Shown one piece after another: positions 1 to 7,951 of a stretch of DNA of 34,417 nt. How positions within the stretch are numbered: position 1 is the stretch's first letter; the number at the start of each line of letters is the position of its first letter. Under the pieces are notes generated by a model. It had not been told where the DNA came from. It made no database searches and saw nothing but the letters and a program-made list of their open reading frames with translations. Both the position numbers and the translations under genes were made by a program. Source of the stretch: Actinomycetota bacterium (GTDB lineage: Bacteria > Actinomycetota > Actinomycetes > Actinomycetales > Microbacteriaceae); assembly GCA_018268515.1 (NCBI GenBank), contig JAFDWK010000078.1, positions 3,097 through 37,513 on the forward strand, given 5' to 3'.

Positions 1-16
1 GCCGGCGGCCGCCGCG

Positions 17-628
17 TCAGGATCCAGCCGGCGGCGTCGGCTCGCCGAGCGACAGCATGAGGCGGTTGGCCCAGTTGAAGAACGCCGCGCTCTGCACCAC
101 ATCGACGATCGCCTGATCGTCGAGCCCCGCGGAGCGCAGGGCCTGCACGTGTGCGGTGCCGAACCGGGACGGGGTCGCCGTCAGCGCCGCGGCGGCCTCG
201 ATGATCGCGGTCCAGCGCTCGTCCTGCTCCCCGTCGATGCCCTCGTCCAGCAGCCGCTGCACGTCGTCGCGGCGCGAGGGCGCCTGGATCGTCGCGAACC
301 GGGAGTGCACCGAGGCGCAGAACAGGCAGCCGTTGGTGCGCGACGCGGCGGCGGCCGAGATCTCCCGCTCCGCACGACCGAGGCCCGCGTCGGTGTTGTA
401 GAAGATGTCGTTGTCGGCGCGAGTGCGGGCCCCGAGCACGACCGGGTCGCGCACGAGCAGACGGAAGTAGGGGCTCGCCGCGCGGGAGCGTTCGACGAGG
501 GCGGTGTAGTCGTCTTCGGTGAGCGCGGCCTCGGGCTTCGGCTCGAGCCAGGGCACCCAGCCGAGCTCTTCCGCGGTGAAGACGGCGGGGCCGGTCACCT
601 CGGGGTGACGAAGAACCTGCTCGGTCAT
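17..628 (-). CDS. AhpD-like alkylhydroperoxidase domain protein (Avi_7169-like)
   Basis: A 203-residue AhpD/carboxymuconolactone-decarboxylase-fold protein. The redox motif C101-LF-C104 followed by SVH (His108) is the CxxC...H signature of alkylhydroperoxidase-like enzymes, which reduce peroxides through the cysteine pair. Length and the N-terminal region resemble the Avi_7169 family, which is known to travel with the CMD and luciferase-like families encoded just upstream. It is the last gene seen in the minus-strand operon; its start lies 1 nt after the stop of the preceding gene, so translation is probably coupled. The physiological substrate is unknown. A role in removing peroxide or a reactive by-product of the monooxygenase step is inference. 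The operon may continue beyond the left edge. Confidence 0.85.
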   Translation of the reverse strand: MTEQVLRHPEVTGPAVFTAEELGWVPWLEPKPEAALTEDDYTALVERSRAASPYFRLLVRDPVVLGARTRADNDIFYNTDAGLGRAEREISAAAASRTNGCLFCASVHSRFATIQAPSRRDDVQRLLDEGIDGEQDERWTAIIEAAAALTATPSRFGTAHVQALRSAGLDDQAIVDVVQSAAFFNWANRLMLSLGEPTPPAGS

Positions 629-629
629 C

Positions 630-1217
630 TCAGATCGCCTCCTTCAGCACGGTGAGCCCCGCGACCACGCGGAGCTGGAAATGGGTGAACGCGACGAGCT
701 GTGAGAGCGTGACCACGCCGTCCGTGCTCCAGCCCGCATCGAGCAGCAGCTGCAACGCGTCCGGGCTCGCATCGCGGGGCCGGTACGTGAGCATGTGCGC
801 GTGCTCGAGGGCGGCCGCGAGCCGTTCCCCCACGGCGTCGCGCAGAGCCGCCGCGGCGATCCAGTGCAGGCCGTCCTCGTCCTCGACGCTGAGCGGTCCT
901 TCCGGATACGACCCATAGGGACCGGTCGTCAGCGCCCCTGGCAGCGCAGCGTCGATCGCCGCGCGCACCTCGGGATCGGCGGCGTCGAGCAGCGACCGGT
1001 AGTGGCCGGCGAGCCCGTCCGCGCGGCTGAGCGCGGCGACCCAGTAGCCGAGCGCGGCGCGCTCCGCAGCGGTCGCACGCGCGAGATCGGCGGGCGCCGT
1101 GATGAGCCCGTCGTACGTCGCCTGGGCATCGCTGCGCGCCACCGGCCGCTTGGCCCGCAGCGCATCGAGCGGGCTGCCCGCGGCGATGCCGACGAGGTCG
1201 TCGATCAGATCAGACAT
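630..1217 (-). CDS. CMD domain protein (Avi_7170-like)
   Basis: A 195-residue all-alpha protein of the carboxymuconolactone decarboxylase superfamily. The C-terminal stretch with RPRDASP and TLSQLVAF is typical of the Avi_7170 group. Unlike its downstream neighbour it has no CxxC pair, so classical peroxidase chemistry is unlikely; it may be a partner or a diverged enzyme. The ATG start overlaps the end of the luciferase-like gene by 8 nt, which indicates co-translation. It belongs to a three-gene module (luciferase-like, CMD, AhpD-like) attached to an ABC transporter. The family assignment rests on memory of the protein pattern, not on a search. Confidence 0.8.
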   Translation of the reverse strand: MSDLIDDLVGIAAGSPLDALRAKRPVARSDAQATYDGLITAPADLARATAAERAALGYWVAALSRADGLAGHYRSLLDAADPEVRAAIDAALPGALTTGPYGSYPEGPLSVEDEDGLHWIAAAALRDAVGERLAAALEHAHMLTYRPRDASPDALQLLLDAGWSTDGVVTLSQLVAFTHFQLRVVAGLTVLKEAI

Positions 1218-2370
1218 GGGTCTCCTCCGCGAAGGTCAGATCGAAGGCGTCGGATCCGGCCTCGGCGGCCGGAGACGGAGCAGGTCGCCGCCCGGTGGCC
1301 GCGGGGCTCCACCCCAGCGCCGGGGCGACCCGCGTCGCGATGAGCTCGAGCGAGCGCAGCAGCACCTCGTGCGACGGATCCACCGGGTGCGACTGGAACA
1401 CGATGTCGGTGGCGGAGGTGAGCACGTGGTCCTGCGCGAGCTCCTCGATGATCTGCTCCGGCGTGCCGATGTGCAGGTCGAAGAGGATCCGCAGCTCCTC
1501 GTCGCTCGCCCCGTCCGGCACCGTGATGCCCATCGGCCGGACGGAGGGGAACGAGCGCTCGATCCCGCGCGCGAGCAGCGCCGGGACATCGGCCACGTCG
1601 TCCACAACGACGAGGCCGCGCGAGGCGAAGGTGCGCGGAGCGATGCCGTCCGGCAACGCCGCCCGGTATGCGTCGATGACCAGTCGCTGGGTGTCGGCGA
1701 GCGCGGTGAGGCCGGATCCGGCCGTGTGCGGCTGCGACTTGGAGAGCATCAGGCCGGATCCGGCCGCGCCGATGCGCGCTGCGCCCTCGGCCGAGAAGGT
1801 CGCCTGCCAGAGCGTGTCGAGCAGTTCGGGGGCGGCGGGATAGAGTGCGCCGCCGTCGGCGGTGAGCTCGTCGCCCGCGAGCGCCGCGCGCAACCGGGCG
1901 AGATGCCGGGCATAGATCGCCCCACGCTCCTTCGGGTCGTGTCCGAACGGCCCGAACGAGCTCGGCGTGCCGCCGCTGCCGACTCCGAGCTCGAAGCGCC
2001 CCCCGCTGAGAAGCGAGAGCACGGCCGCATCCTCCGCCACCCGCAGCGGCTCCTCCAGCGGCAGCGTCACGATGCTCGTGCCGAGCACGATCGCGGACGT
2101 CTGCGCGGCGGCGTGCGCGAGGAAGACCAGCGGCGAGGGCAGCCCTCCCTCGGCCTCGTGGAAGTGGTGCTGCGCCACCCAGGCCGAGTCGAAGCCGAGC
2201 CGCTCCGCCGTGCGGATCTGCTCGAGCGCGAGCCGGTAGCGCCCGGCTGCGGGGGCGTCGTCGAGCACGCGGGTGAAGAATCCGAGCCGGGGTCCGCAGC
2301 GGCGGTCCGCGCCGGGCGAGACGCCGGGCGCGGCTGCGGACGAGGGCGGGGTCGGGGTCTGTGCGGTCAT
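1210..2370 (-). CDS. Luciferase-like FMN-dependent monooxygenase (KPN_01858-like)
   Basis: A 386-residue protein of the bacterial luciferase-like (F420/FMN) TIM-barrel superfamily. Visible signatures are LGFFTRVLDD near the start of the barrel, the RTAERLGFDSAWVAQHHF segment, LGTSIVTLP, and the GGRFELGVGSGG phosphate/flavin loop. Such enzymes oxygenate organic substrates with reduced flavin, which must come from a separate reductase not present here. The protein resembles the KPN_01858 family that co-occurs with Avi_7169 and Avi_7170 proteins. The start overlaps the livF-like stop by 4 nt (ATGA). The first ~28 residues are Pro/Ala-rich and probably disordered. The substrate is unknown; the transporter upstream presumably imports it. 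Confidence 0.85.
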   Translation of the reverse strand: MTAQTPTPPSSAAAPGVSPGADRRCGPRLGFFTRVLDDAPAAGRYRLALEQIRTAERLGFDSAWVAQHHFHEAEGGLPSPLVFLAHAAAQTSAIVLGTSIVTLPLEEPLRVAEDAAVLSLLSGGRFELGVGSGGTPSSFGPFGHDPKERGAIYARHLARLRAALAGDELTADGGALYPAAPELLDTLWQATFSAEGAARIGAAGSGLMLSKSQPHTAGSGLTALADTQRLVIDAYRAALPDGIAPRTFASRGLVVVDDVADVPALLARGIERSFPSVRPMGITVPDGASDEELRILFDLHIGTPEQIIEELAQDHVLTSATDIVFQSHPVDPSHEVLLRSLELIATRVAPALGWSPAATGRRPAPSPAAEAGSDAFDLTFAEETHV

Positions 2371-3092
2371 GAGCCGCTCCTTCCGAGGTAGGCCTCTTGA
2401 ATGCGGGGGTCGTGCAGCAGCTCCTGCGCCGAGCCCTCGGCGACGATCTCCCCCGTCGCCAGCACGTAGCCGCGCGAGGCGATCGACAGCGCGAGCTCGG
2501 CCTGCTGTTCGACGAGCAGCACGGCCACGCCGAGCTCGCGGTTGAGCCTGGCGATCTCGTCGAGCACCTGGTCCACGAGCTTGGGCGAGAGCCCCATGGT
2601 GGGCTCGTCCATGCAGATCAGCCGCGGCCGGCTCATCAGCGCCCGGGCGAACGCGAGCATCTGCTGCTCCCCGCCGGAGAGGGTGCCCGCCTCCTGCCGG
2701 CGCCGTTCGGCGAGCCGGGGGAAGTGCTCTCGCATCCGCTCGATGTCGTCCGCGATCTCCGCCCGGTCGCGCCGCGTGTACGCCCCGGCGTAGAGGTTCT
2801 CGTCCACGGTCATCTGCGGGAACACCCGCCGCGCCTCAGGCACGCTCGCAATCCCCGCACGCACGCGTCTCGCGGTGGAGCGATGGGTGATGTCGGCGCC
2901 CGCGAACGCGATCCGCCCGTCCTTGACCCTGTTCAGCCCGAGGATCGACTTCATGGTCGTCGACTTGCCCGAGGCGTTGCCACCGAGCAGCGATACGATC
3001 TCGCCCTCGCCGACGGTGATCGACACCCCGCGCAGCGCGTGGAAGGGGCCGTAGTAGACGTTCAGCGCGTCCAGGCTCAGCAGGGCGGTCAT
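2367..3092 (-). CDS. livF: ABC transporter ATP-binding protein, LivF type
   Basis: A 241-residue nucleotide-binding subunit of a hydrophobic-amino-acid-type (HAAT) importer. Walker A is GGNASGKST (about 37-45; Gly replaces the usual Ala after the first Gly), the signature is LSGGEQQ (138-144), and Walker B is RLICMDEP (157-164), followed by MGLSP as in LivF. The length is typical. The start overlaps the livG-like stop by ATGA. It pairs with the LivG-type subunit to drive the fused permease. The transported compound need not be an amino acid; the symbol marks family membership only. Confidence 0.92.
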   Translation of the reverse strand: MTALLSLDALNVYYGPFHALRGVSITVGEGEIVSLLGGNASGKSTTMKSILGLNRVKDGRIAFAGADITHRSTARRVRAGIASVPEARRVFPQMTVDENLYAGAYTRRDRAEIADDIERMREHFPRLAERRRQEAGTLSGGEQQMLAFARALMSRPRLICMDEPTMGLSPKLVDQVLDEIARLNRELGVAVLLVEQQAELALSIASRGYVLATGEIVAEGSAQELLHDPRIQEAYLGRSGS

Positions 3093-3961
3093 GCGGATCC
3101 CTCCTCGCTCGGGAACCCGGACCCCGGGGCTTCCCGCCGGCGTCCGAGGTAGGCCTCGATCACGGCGGGGTCGGTGCGCACGCTCTGCGGGTCGCCGGAG
3201 GCGATGATCCGGCCGCCGTCCATCACGATGACCCGGTCGGAGACCGTCATCACGAGATCGAGCTTGTGCTCGACGAGGAGGATCGCCTGCCCCGCCGCCT
3301 TCAGCTCGAGCAGCTGCGCGAGCACTTCGGCGGTCTCGGACTGGTTCATGCCCGCGGTCGGCTCGTCGAGCACGAGCAGCTTCGGCTGCAGGGCGAGCGC
3401 ACGGGCGATCTCGGTGCGTCGACGGTTCGCGTAGCTCAGCGTGTACGCGGGATCGTTCCGCCGCGGGCCGAGCCGCGCTTCGAACCGGTTGACCTCGACG
3501 TCGATCACCCGATCGATCTCGGCGCGCTCTCGCCGTGCGGCTGGGGTGCCGAAGACCGCGACGAACAGCTCGGCGAGGAGCGGGATCCAGCGCAGCAGGA
3601 AGACGTGTGAGAGCCGGCGGAAAGGCCGGTGCGCCTGGAGCTGCGAGTGGATCCCCACTTCGATGTTGTCGGCGACCGAGAGCGTCGCGAACGCCCGGCC
3701 GTTCTGGAAGGTGCGCGCGATGCCGTGCTCGGCGATGTCGACGGTGCTCGCGCTGTCGATGCGGGTGCCGTCCAGGGCGATCGTGCCGCCGTGTGCGGGG
3801 ATCGTGCCGGTCACGAGGTTGAGCGTGGTCGTCTTGCCGGAGCCGTTGGGTCCGATGATCGACACGACCTCGTGCGGCTGCACGGCGAACGAGACGCCGT
3901 CGACGGCGCGCACGCCCTCGAAGTGGCGTTCCAGATCCTTCACGTCGAGCAGGGCGGTCAT
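3089..3961 (-). CDS. livG: ABC transporter ATP-binding protein, LivG type
   Basis: A 290-residue nucleotide-binding subunit. Walker A is GPNGSGKTT (37-45), the Q-loop is FQNG (85-88), the signature is the LivG variant LSYANRRRTEIARAL (175-189) in place of LSGGQ, Walker B is LLVLDEPTAGM (195-205), and the H-loop His is at 232. The insert around 108-140 is normal for LivG. The ATG start at 3961 overlaps the permease stop by ATGA. The same frame stays open far upstream through the permease and binding-protein region, but only this part has ABC-ATPase sequence. The C-terminal tail (REAPGSGFPSEEGSA) is dispensable-looking. Confidence 0.92.
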   Translation of the reverse strand: MTALLDVKDLERHFEGVRAVDGVSFAVQPHEVVSIIGPNGSGKTTTLNLVTGTIPAHGGTIALDGTRIDSASTVDIAEHGIARTFQNGRAFATLSVADNIEVGIHSQLQAHRPFRRLSHVFLLRWIPLLAELFVAVFGTPAARRERAEIDRVIDVEVNRFEARLGPRRNDPAYTLSYANRRRTEIARALALQPKLLVLDEPTAGMNQSETAEVLAQLLELKAAGQAILLVEHKLDLVMTVSDRVIVMDGGRIIASGDPQSVRTDPAVIEAYLGRRREAPGSGFPSEEGSA

Positions 3962-5760
3962 GAGTTCCTCACCAGGACGCCGCCGGGCCGGAAGCGCACG
4001 ACGAGGATGAGCACGAGGCCGTAGACGATGATCCGCCACTCCGGTGTGAAGCGCAGCAGCTCCATCGCCCCGATGAGCACGATCGATCCCACGACCGCGC
4101 CGTAGGGCAGGCCCACGCCGCCGAGGATCACGATGGTGACGACGAGCAGGGACATCAGCATCGTGAACATCGTGGTGTCGATGTACGTGTACTGGTGCGC
4201 CAACAGGGATCCGCCGATGCCGGCGAAGAAGGCCGAGATCGCGAACGCGAGGGCCTTGTAGTCGCGCACCCGCACGCCGGAGGCGAGGGCGGCGACCTCG
4301 TCGGAGCCGACCGAGGAGATCACCCGTCCCAGATGCGAGCGCCGGATGCGCCACATCACCAGCAGGGTGAGCACCAGCACGACGAAGTCGATGAGGTAGT
4401 AGGCGAGTGGGGTGTTGAGGTCGATACCGGCGATGGACGGCACCGGGATCCCGTACACGCCCTGCGGCACGAGCAACTGGATCACAGCGACGATCGCGAT
4501 GCCGAGCCCGAGCGTGGCGATCGAGATGTAGTGCCCCTTCACGCCCCAGATCGGCGAGGCGAGGACCGAGGCGATCACGGCGGCGCCGATGCCGGCGAGC
4601 GGCAGCGCGACCCAGAACGACAGGTGCAGGTGCACGCTCAGCAGCGCCGAGAGGTAGGCGCCGATCGCGATCGGCCCCGCCTGCCCCAGCGCGAGCACGC
4701 CCGCCTGACCCGCCGTGATGGTGAACCCCGCGGCGATGATCGCGTAGATGAGCACCTGCGTGCCGGTGGTGAGCACGTAGGTGTCGGCGAGGATCGGCAC
4801 CAGCACCCCGAGCGCGATGAATGCGGCGATCCACACCCCGCGCGGGATGCGCAGCGGACGCCCCTTTCCGAGGAACGTGCCGGTGAGCGGCTCGGTCGAG
4901 ATCAACGGCACCCTGCCGAGCAGACCGCCCGGGCGCACGATGAGTACGACCAGCAGCACGACGAAGACGATGATCTGGCGCGCGGCGTCGCCGAACCAGT
5001 AGATCCCGAAGGCCTCCAGGATCCCCAGCACGAACCCGCCGACCACCGCGCCCACGAGGGATCCGAGCCCGCCGAGGGCCGCGGCGACGAAGGCCGTCAT
5101 GCCGATGTTGAGCCCGGACACCGGGTTCACGACGCCGATGTACAGCGAGAAGAAGATGCCCGCGAGGCCGCCGAGGCCCGACGCGATCACGAACGAGAGG
5201 TTCTGCACCGACCCGACCGGGATGCCCATCTGCAGGGCCGCCTCCTGGTCCTGCGCCGTGGCCCGGATGGCCCGACCGGTGCGGCCGTACTTGAGGAACA
5301 GCGACATCGCGACCATGACGACCGCCGTGATGCCCAGCATCACCAGATCCGAGGTGCCGAAGCGCATGTTCCCGATGTGCAGGTTCGACGTGGGCAGCAC
5401 CTGGGGGAAGGAGCGGAACTGCGCGGAGAAGGCGAGCTGGGATCCGTTGTCCAGGATCTGCGCCACCGCGTAGGTGGACAGCATCGCCGCGAGGGGCAGG
5501 TACTTCGCGAGCGGACGCACCACGGCGATGTTGATCACGAGACCCAGCAGGGCGCAGATCGCGAGCACGAGCGGCAGCGCGGCCCAGAACGGCAGTTGCA
5601 GCTGCACGACGAAGAACCAGGCCAGCATCGCGCCGAGCCCGAAGAAGGAGAACTGCGCGAAGTTGACGACGTTCATGACGCCGAAGACGAGCGAGATGCC
5701 GACCGCTCCGAGGGCGTAGACGTTCCCTCGGAGCAGGCCGGCGATCAGAGTGTCGAGCAT
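3958..5760 (-). CDS. Fused LivH-LivM branched-chain-type ABC permease
   Basis: A 600-residue integral membrane protein in which both permease subunits of a HAAT importer are joined. Residues 1 to about 290 are LivH-like (GVMNVVNFAQFSFFGLGAM, then the GLGSLVGAVVGG region). After a short linker, residues about 305-600 are LivM-like (FTITAGQAGVLALGQAG; GGVGLPYGAVVG near the end). Each half carries about eight to ten hydrophobic segments. Separate livH and livM genes are the usual arrangement, although fusions are known. It forms the transmembrane pore and is followed directly by the two ATPases. Its start lies 21 nt after the binding-protein stop. Confidence 0.92.
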   Translation of the reverse strand: MLDTLIAGLLRGNVYALGAVGISLVFGVMNVVNFAQFSFFGLGAMLAWFFVVQLQLPFWAALPLVLAICALLGLVINIAVVRPLAKYLPLAAMLSTYAVAQILDNGSQLAFSAQFRSFPQVLPTSNLHIGNMRFGTSDLVMLGITAVVMVAMSLFLKYGRTGRAIRATAQDQEAALQMGIPVGSVQNLSFVIASGLGGLAGIFFSLYIGVVNPVSGLNIGMTAFVAAALGGLGSLVGAVVGGFVLGILEAFGIYWFGDAARQIIVFVVLLVVLIVRPGGLLGRVPLISTEPLTGTFLGKGRPLRIPRGVWIAAFIALGVLVPILADTYVLTTGTQVLIYAIIAAGFTITAGQAGVLALGQAGPIAIGAYLSALLSVHLHLSFWVALPLAGIGAAVIASVLASPIWGVKGHYISIATLGLGIAIVAVIQLLVPQGVYGIPVPSIAGIDLNTPLAYYLIDFVVLVLTLLVMWRIRRSHLGRVISSVGSDEVAALASGVRVRDYKALAFAISAFFAGIGGSLLAHQYTYIDTTMFTMLMSLLVVTIVILGGVGLPYGAVVGSIVLIGAMELLRFTPEWRIIVYGLVLILVVRFRPGGVLVRNS

Positions 5761-5781
5761 GGTGCAGGCGGCCCCGGCCGC

Positions 5782-6951
5782 TCAGCCCTGGATGGCGACC
5801 CAGGCGCCGTCCTTCAGCACGGTCGGGGTGAGTTGCGGCGAGGCGGGACGACGCGTCTCCTTGTCGAACGAGAGCTTGCCGTAGACGACGCTCGGAACGT
5901 CGCTGATCTGCTGGAAGCCTGCGAGGATCCCCGCGCGGTCGGTGCCGCCCTTCTTCGCGGCAGCGACGGCGACGTGCAGCGCGTCGTACGCGCCGGCCTC
6001 GAAGAGGGTCACGTCCTTCTCCTCGGGGTACTTCGCCTTGAACGCCTTCACGAACGCCTGCACGGCCGGGTCGGTGCTGCCGGAGACGAACTCGGTGCCG
6101 ATGACCGAACCCGCCGCATCCGGCGTGCCGTTGAAGGACTGCTCGTCCTGCCCGCCGTAGAACGTGCCGGTGAACCCGATCGCCCGCAGCTGGGTGACCA
6201 GCTTGGCGGCGTCGGGACCGTAGCCGATGTGCGCGAACGCCTTCGGGCTCCCGGACACGGCCTTGGTGAGCGACGGACGGTAATCGTCGGAGGCGGGGTC
6301 GATGGCTTCCGCGTCGGTGATCTTCAAGCCGATCTTGTCCGCCTCGGCCTTGAACGCCTGGAAGGCGGGGATGCCCCAGTCGGCGGTGTTCAGGTAGGTG
6401 ACGCCGATCGAGTCCACGCCCTGCTTCTTGATGTAATCGGCCGTCCAGGTGTAGCTGGCGGCGGTGGTGATGGCACTGGACCACTGGTACTGCGTGCCCT
6501 TGACCGTGAAGTCCGGGTTGGAGTTGTTGAAGCCGTACTGCAGCAGCTTGCCGGCGGTGTAGATGGGCGAAGCCGGGATGGATGCGGCCGAGGAGTAGTC
6601 GCCGAACACCAGCGAGACCTGCGGGTCGTTCACGAACTTCTGCGCGACGGTGACGGACTGCTTGGGATCGGACTGCGAGTCCTCGTACTTGAGGGCCACG
6701 GGATGGCCGTTGATGCCGCCGTCCTTGTTGACCTCATCGACGGCGAGATCGAAGGCCTTCTTGAACTGCTCGCCGTACTGGGCGTACTGACCGGTCTGCG
6801 CGGCCGAGACGCCGAAGTAGACGGTGCTGCCGGCCGAGGAGGATCCGGACGGCCCGTTGGCGGCGGCCGTGAGGCTGCACCCGGCCAGGGCGACGGCGGC
6901 CGTGGTGGCCATGACGGCGACGAGCGCGATGCGTCGAATGTTCCCTGCCAT
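5782..6951 (-). CDS. HAAT-type ABC substrate-binding lipoprotein (LivK-like)
   Basis: A 389-residue extracytoplasmic solute-binding protein. It starts with a lipoprotein signal (MAGNIRRIALVAVMATTA) and lipobox ALAGC (Cys25), then a Ser/Gly linker and the peripla_BP_6 fold (TVYFGVSAAQTGQYAQYGEQ; AVDEVNKDGGINGHPV; YEDSQSDPKQSV). The start at 6951 was chosen over an in-frame extension to 7212 because it begins the signal peptide and is preceded by GGGAGG with good spacing. First gene of the operon, as expected for the most abundant component. The ligand cannot be read from sequence. Association with the monooxygenase module argues against a plain leucine transporter, but that is inference. Confidence 0.9.
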   Translation of the reverse strand: MAGNIRRIALVAVMATTAAVALAGCSLTAAANGPSGSSSAGSTVYFGVSAAQTGQYAQYGEQFKKAFDLAVDEVNKDGGINGHPVALKYEDSQSDPKQSVTVAQKFVNDPQVSLVFGDYSSAASIPASPIYTAGKLLQYGFNNSNPDFTVKGTQYQWSSAITTAASYTWTADYIKKQGVDSIGVTYLNTADWGIPAFQAFKAEADKIGLKITDAEAIDPASDDYRPSLTKAVSGSPKAFAHIGYGPDAAKLVTQLRAIGFTGTFYGGQDEQSFNGTPDAAGSVIGTEFVSGSTDPAVQAFVKAFKAKYPEEKDVTLFEAGAYDALHVAVAAAKKGGTDRAGILAGFQQISDVPSVVYGKLSFDKETRRPASPQLTPTVLKDGAWVAIQG

Positions 6952-7272
6952 GGTGGGCCTCCCTCTGGCCGTCATGAGACGGACCGGTGCGGTTCGGGCG
7001 CCGCGCGATCCACGACGCCCTGCGGATGCCCGCGGTCCGGGTCGGCCGGGGCGTCCACCCACATTCACACGGGGGCCGGATCCGGCCGTCGAGTGTGTCG
7101 GTTTTCGACGCCGTGTGACGTCATCGACGGCGGTCTGTGACGCAGGAGGTCCGGATTCGCTCCGCTCGGATCCGGAAGGGGCGTGGCGGGAGTACGCTGG
7201 CCGGCTCGGCACCCGGGTCCCGGGAAGCCGCGCCCCGCGCCCCGGGCCTGGCCGTCTCCGCGCGCCCGGCCC
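6952..7272. other. Intergenic region upstream of the transporter operon
   Basis: No convincing gene in these 321 bases. It must hold the promoter of the minus-strand transporter operon, but no clear -35/-10 pair stands out. It contains the 14-bp palindrome GGCCGGATCCGGCC (7074-7087) flanked by CACAC and GTGTG, the 8-bp palindrome TGACGTCA (7116-7123), and a 7-bp stem TCCGGAT/ATCCGGA (7150-7156 and 7170-7176) that could end the upstream DUF4386 transcript. The palindromes are candidate operators only. Confidence 0.4.
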
Positions 7273-7887
7273 TCAACCGACTGCCGAGGTGACCCGCCAG
7301 TGGCGGCCGATGATCAGCAGCACGGCGAGCCAGATCTCGAAGGCGAAGATCGGCACGGCCGCGATCCCGGCGACGACGCCGTTCAGCGGGATCGCTCCCC
7401 ACAGCTGGGCGAGGTCGCTCGCGAGCACCAGCGCACCGCCGGCGACCCCGAGCCCGGCGAGCGCGCGCGGGAGGATCCGCGCATCCCAGAGCAGCCAGCC
7501 CAGGACGATCGTGTTGACGCCGATGACCAATCCCTGGCCGACGAGGAACGCGGCCGTGTGCAGCGCGGCCGCGGCGGCCTCCGACAACCCCGGCGCGCGC
7601 GGTGACCACGCGCTCGCGAGCATCGGCAGCGTCCCGGCGAGGATGACCGCCGCCTCGACGGCGCGAAGCATCGCGAACGTCAGCGCCCGCGTCGGCCCGT
7701 GCGCGCGCAGCAACAGCCACAGCAGCACCCCGGTGCCCGCGCAGCCGATCGCCAGCGCGAACTCGAGCGTGACCCCGGCCCGGATCCAGCCCTGCGCATA
7801 GGCGGGGACGGCGAGGACGGAGGTGACGTGCGTCACGAGGTAGAGGATCCCGGCGAGGAGGGCATGGCGGCGGAGAGAGGGGGTCAT
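7273..7887 (-). CDS. DUF4386 family membrane protein
   Basis: A 204-residue protein with about six hydrophobic segments and the DUF4386 pattern (RRHALLAGILYLVTHVTSV near the N-terminus, GVNTIVLGWLLWDARILPRAL in the middle, AFEIWLAVLLIIGRHWR at the end). Function of the family is unknown. The ATG at 7887 is preferred over a longer frame to 8079, which would overlap the divergent tetR gene and its operator. It is divergent from a TetR regulator with 49 nt between starts, so it is the likely target of that regulator. Confidence 0.85.
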   Translation of the reverse strand: MTPSLRRHALLAGILYLVTHVTSVLAVPAYAQGWIRAGVTLEFALAIGCAGTGVLLWLLLRAHGPTRALTFAMLRAVEAAVILAGTLPMLASAWSPRAPGLSEAAAAALHTAAFLVGQGLVIGVNTIVLGWLLWDARILPRALAGLGVAGGALVLASDLAQLWGAIPLNGVVAGIAAVPIFAFEIWLAVLLIIGRHWRVTSAVG

Positions 7888-7905
7888 GGCGGATCCGTTC
7901 CGGTC

Positions 7906-7951
7906 TACGGTGTATACCTTGTGGCTATGATCGTAGGTGTACGCTGTATAC
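7906..7951. promoter_or_regulatory. Candidate TetR operator, repeated motif in divergent spacer
   Basis: Two 12-nt direct copies, TACGGTGTATAC (7906-7917) and TACGCTGTATAC (7940-7951), differ at one base and are 34 bp apart. Each contains the palindrome GTATAC. They lie between DUF4386 and tetR, and the second overlaps the likely tetR start, which fits autorepression. TATGAT at 7926-7931 could be a -10 box; it would place the start of transcription at or next to the GTG at 7937, so the tetR mRNA may be leaderless. Confidence 0.55.

Noticed and set aside
1099-2391. 430-codon plus-strand frame over the monooxygenase
   Set aside because: Antisense shadow; the minus-strand luciferase-like protein has clear motifs.
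5768-5781. GCGGCCCCGGCCGC as a terminator between the binding-protein and permease genes
   Set aside because: A 6-bp stem with a 2-nt loop cannot fold well, and the genes are clearly one operon.
3962-6484. Long minus-strand frame upstream of livG, in phase with it
   Set aside because: It is antiphase to the permease and binding protein, is Arg/His/Gly-rich low-complexity sequence, and only the last 290 codons have ABC-ATPase motifs.
4195-7140. 981-codon plus-strand frame
   Set aside because: Shadow frame opposite the transporter genes, rich in Arg/Asp/Gly/His as typical for high-GC antisense frames; no domain visible.
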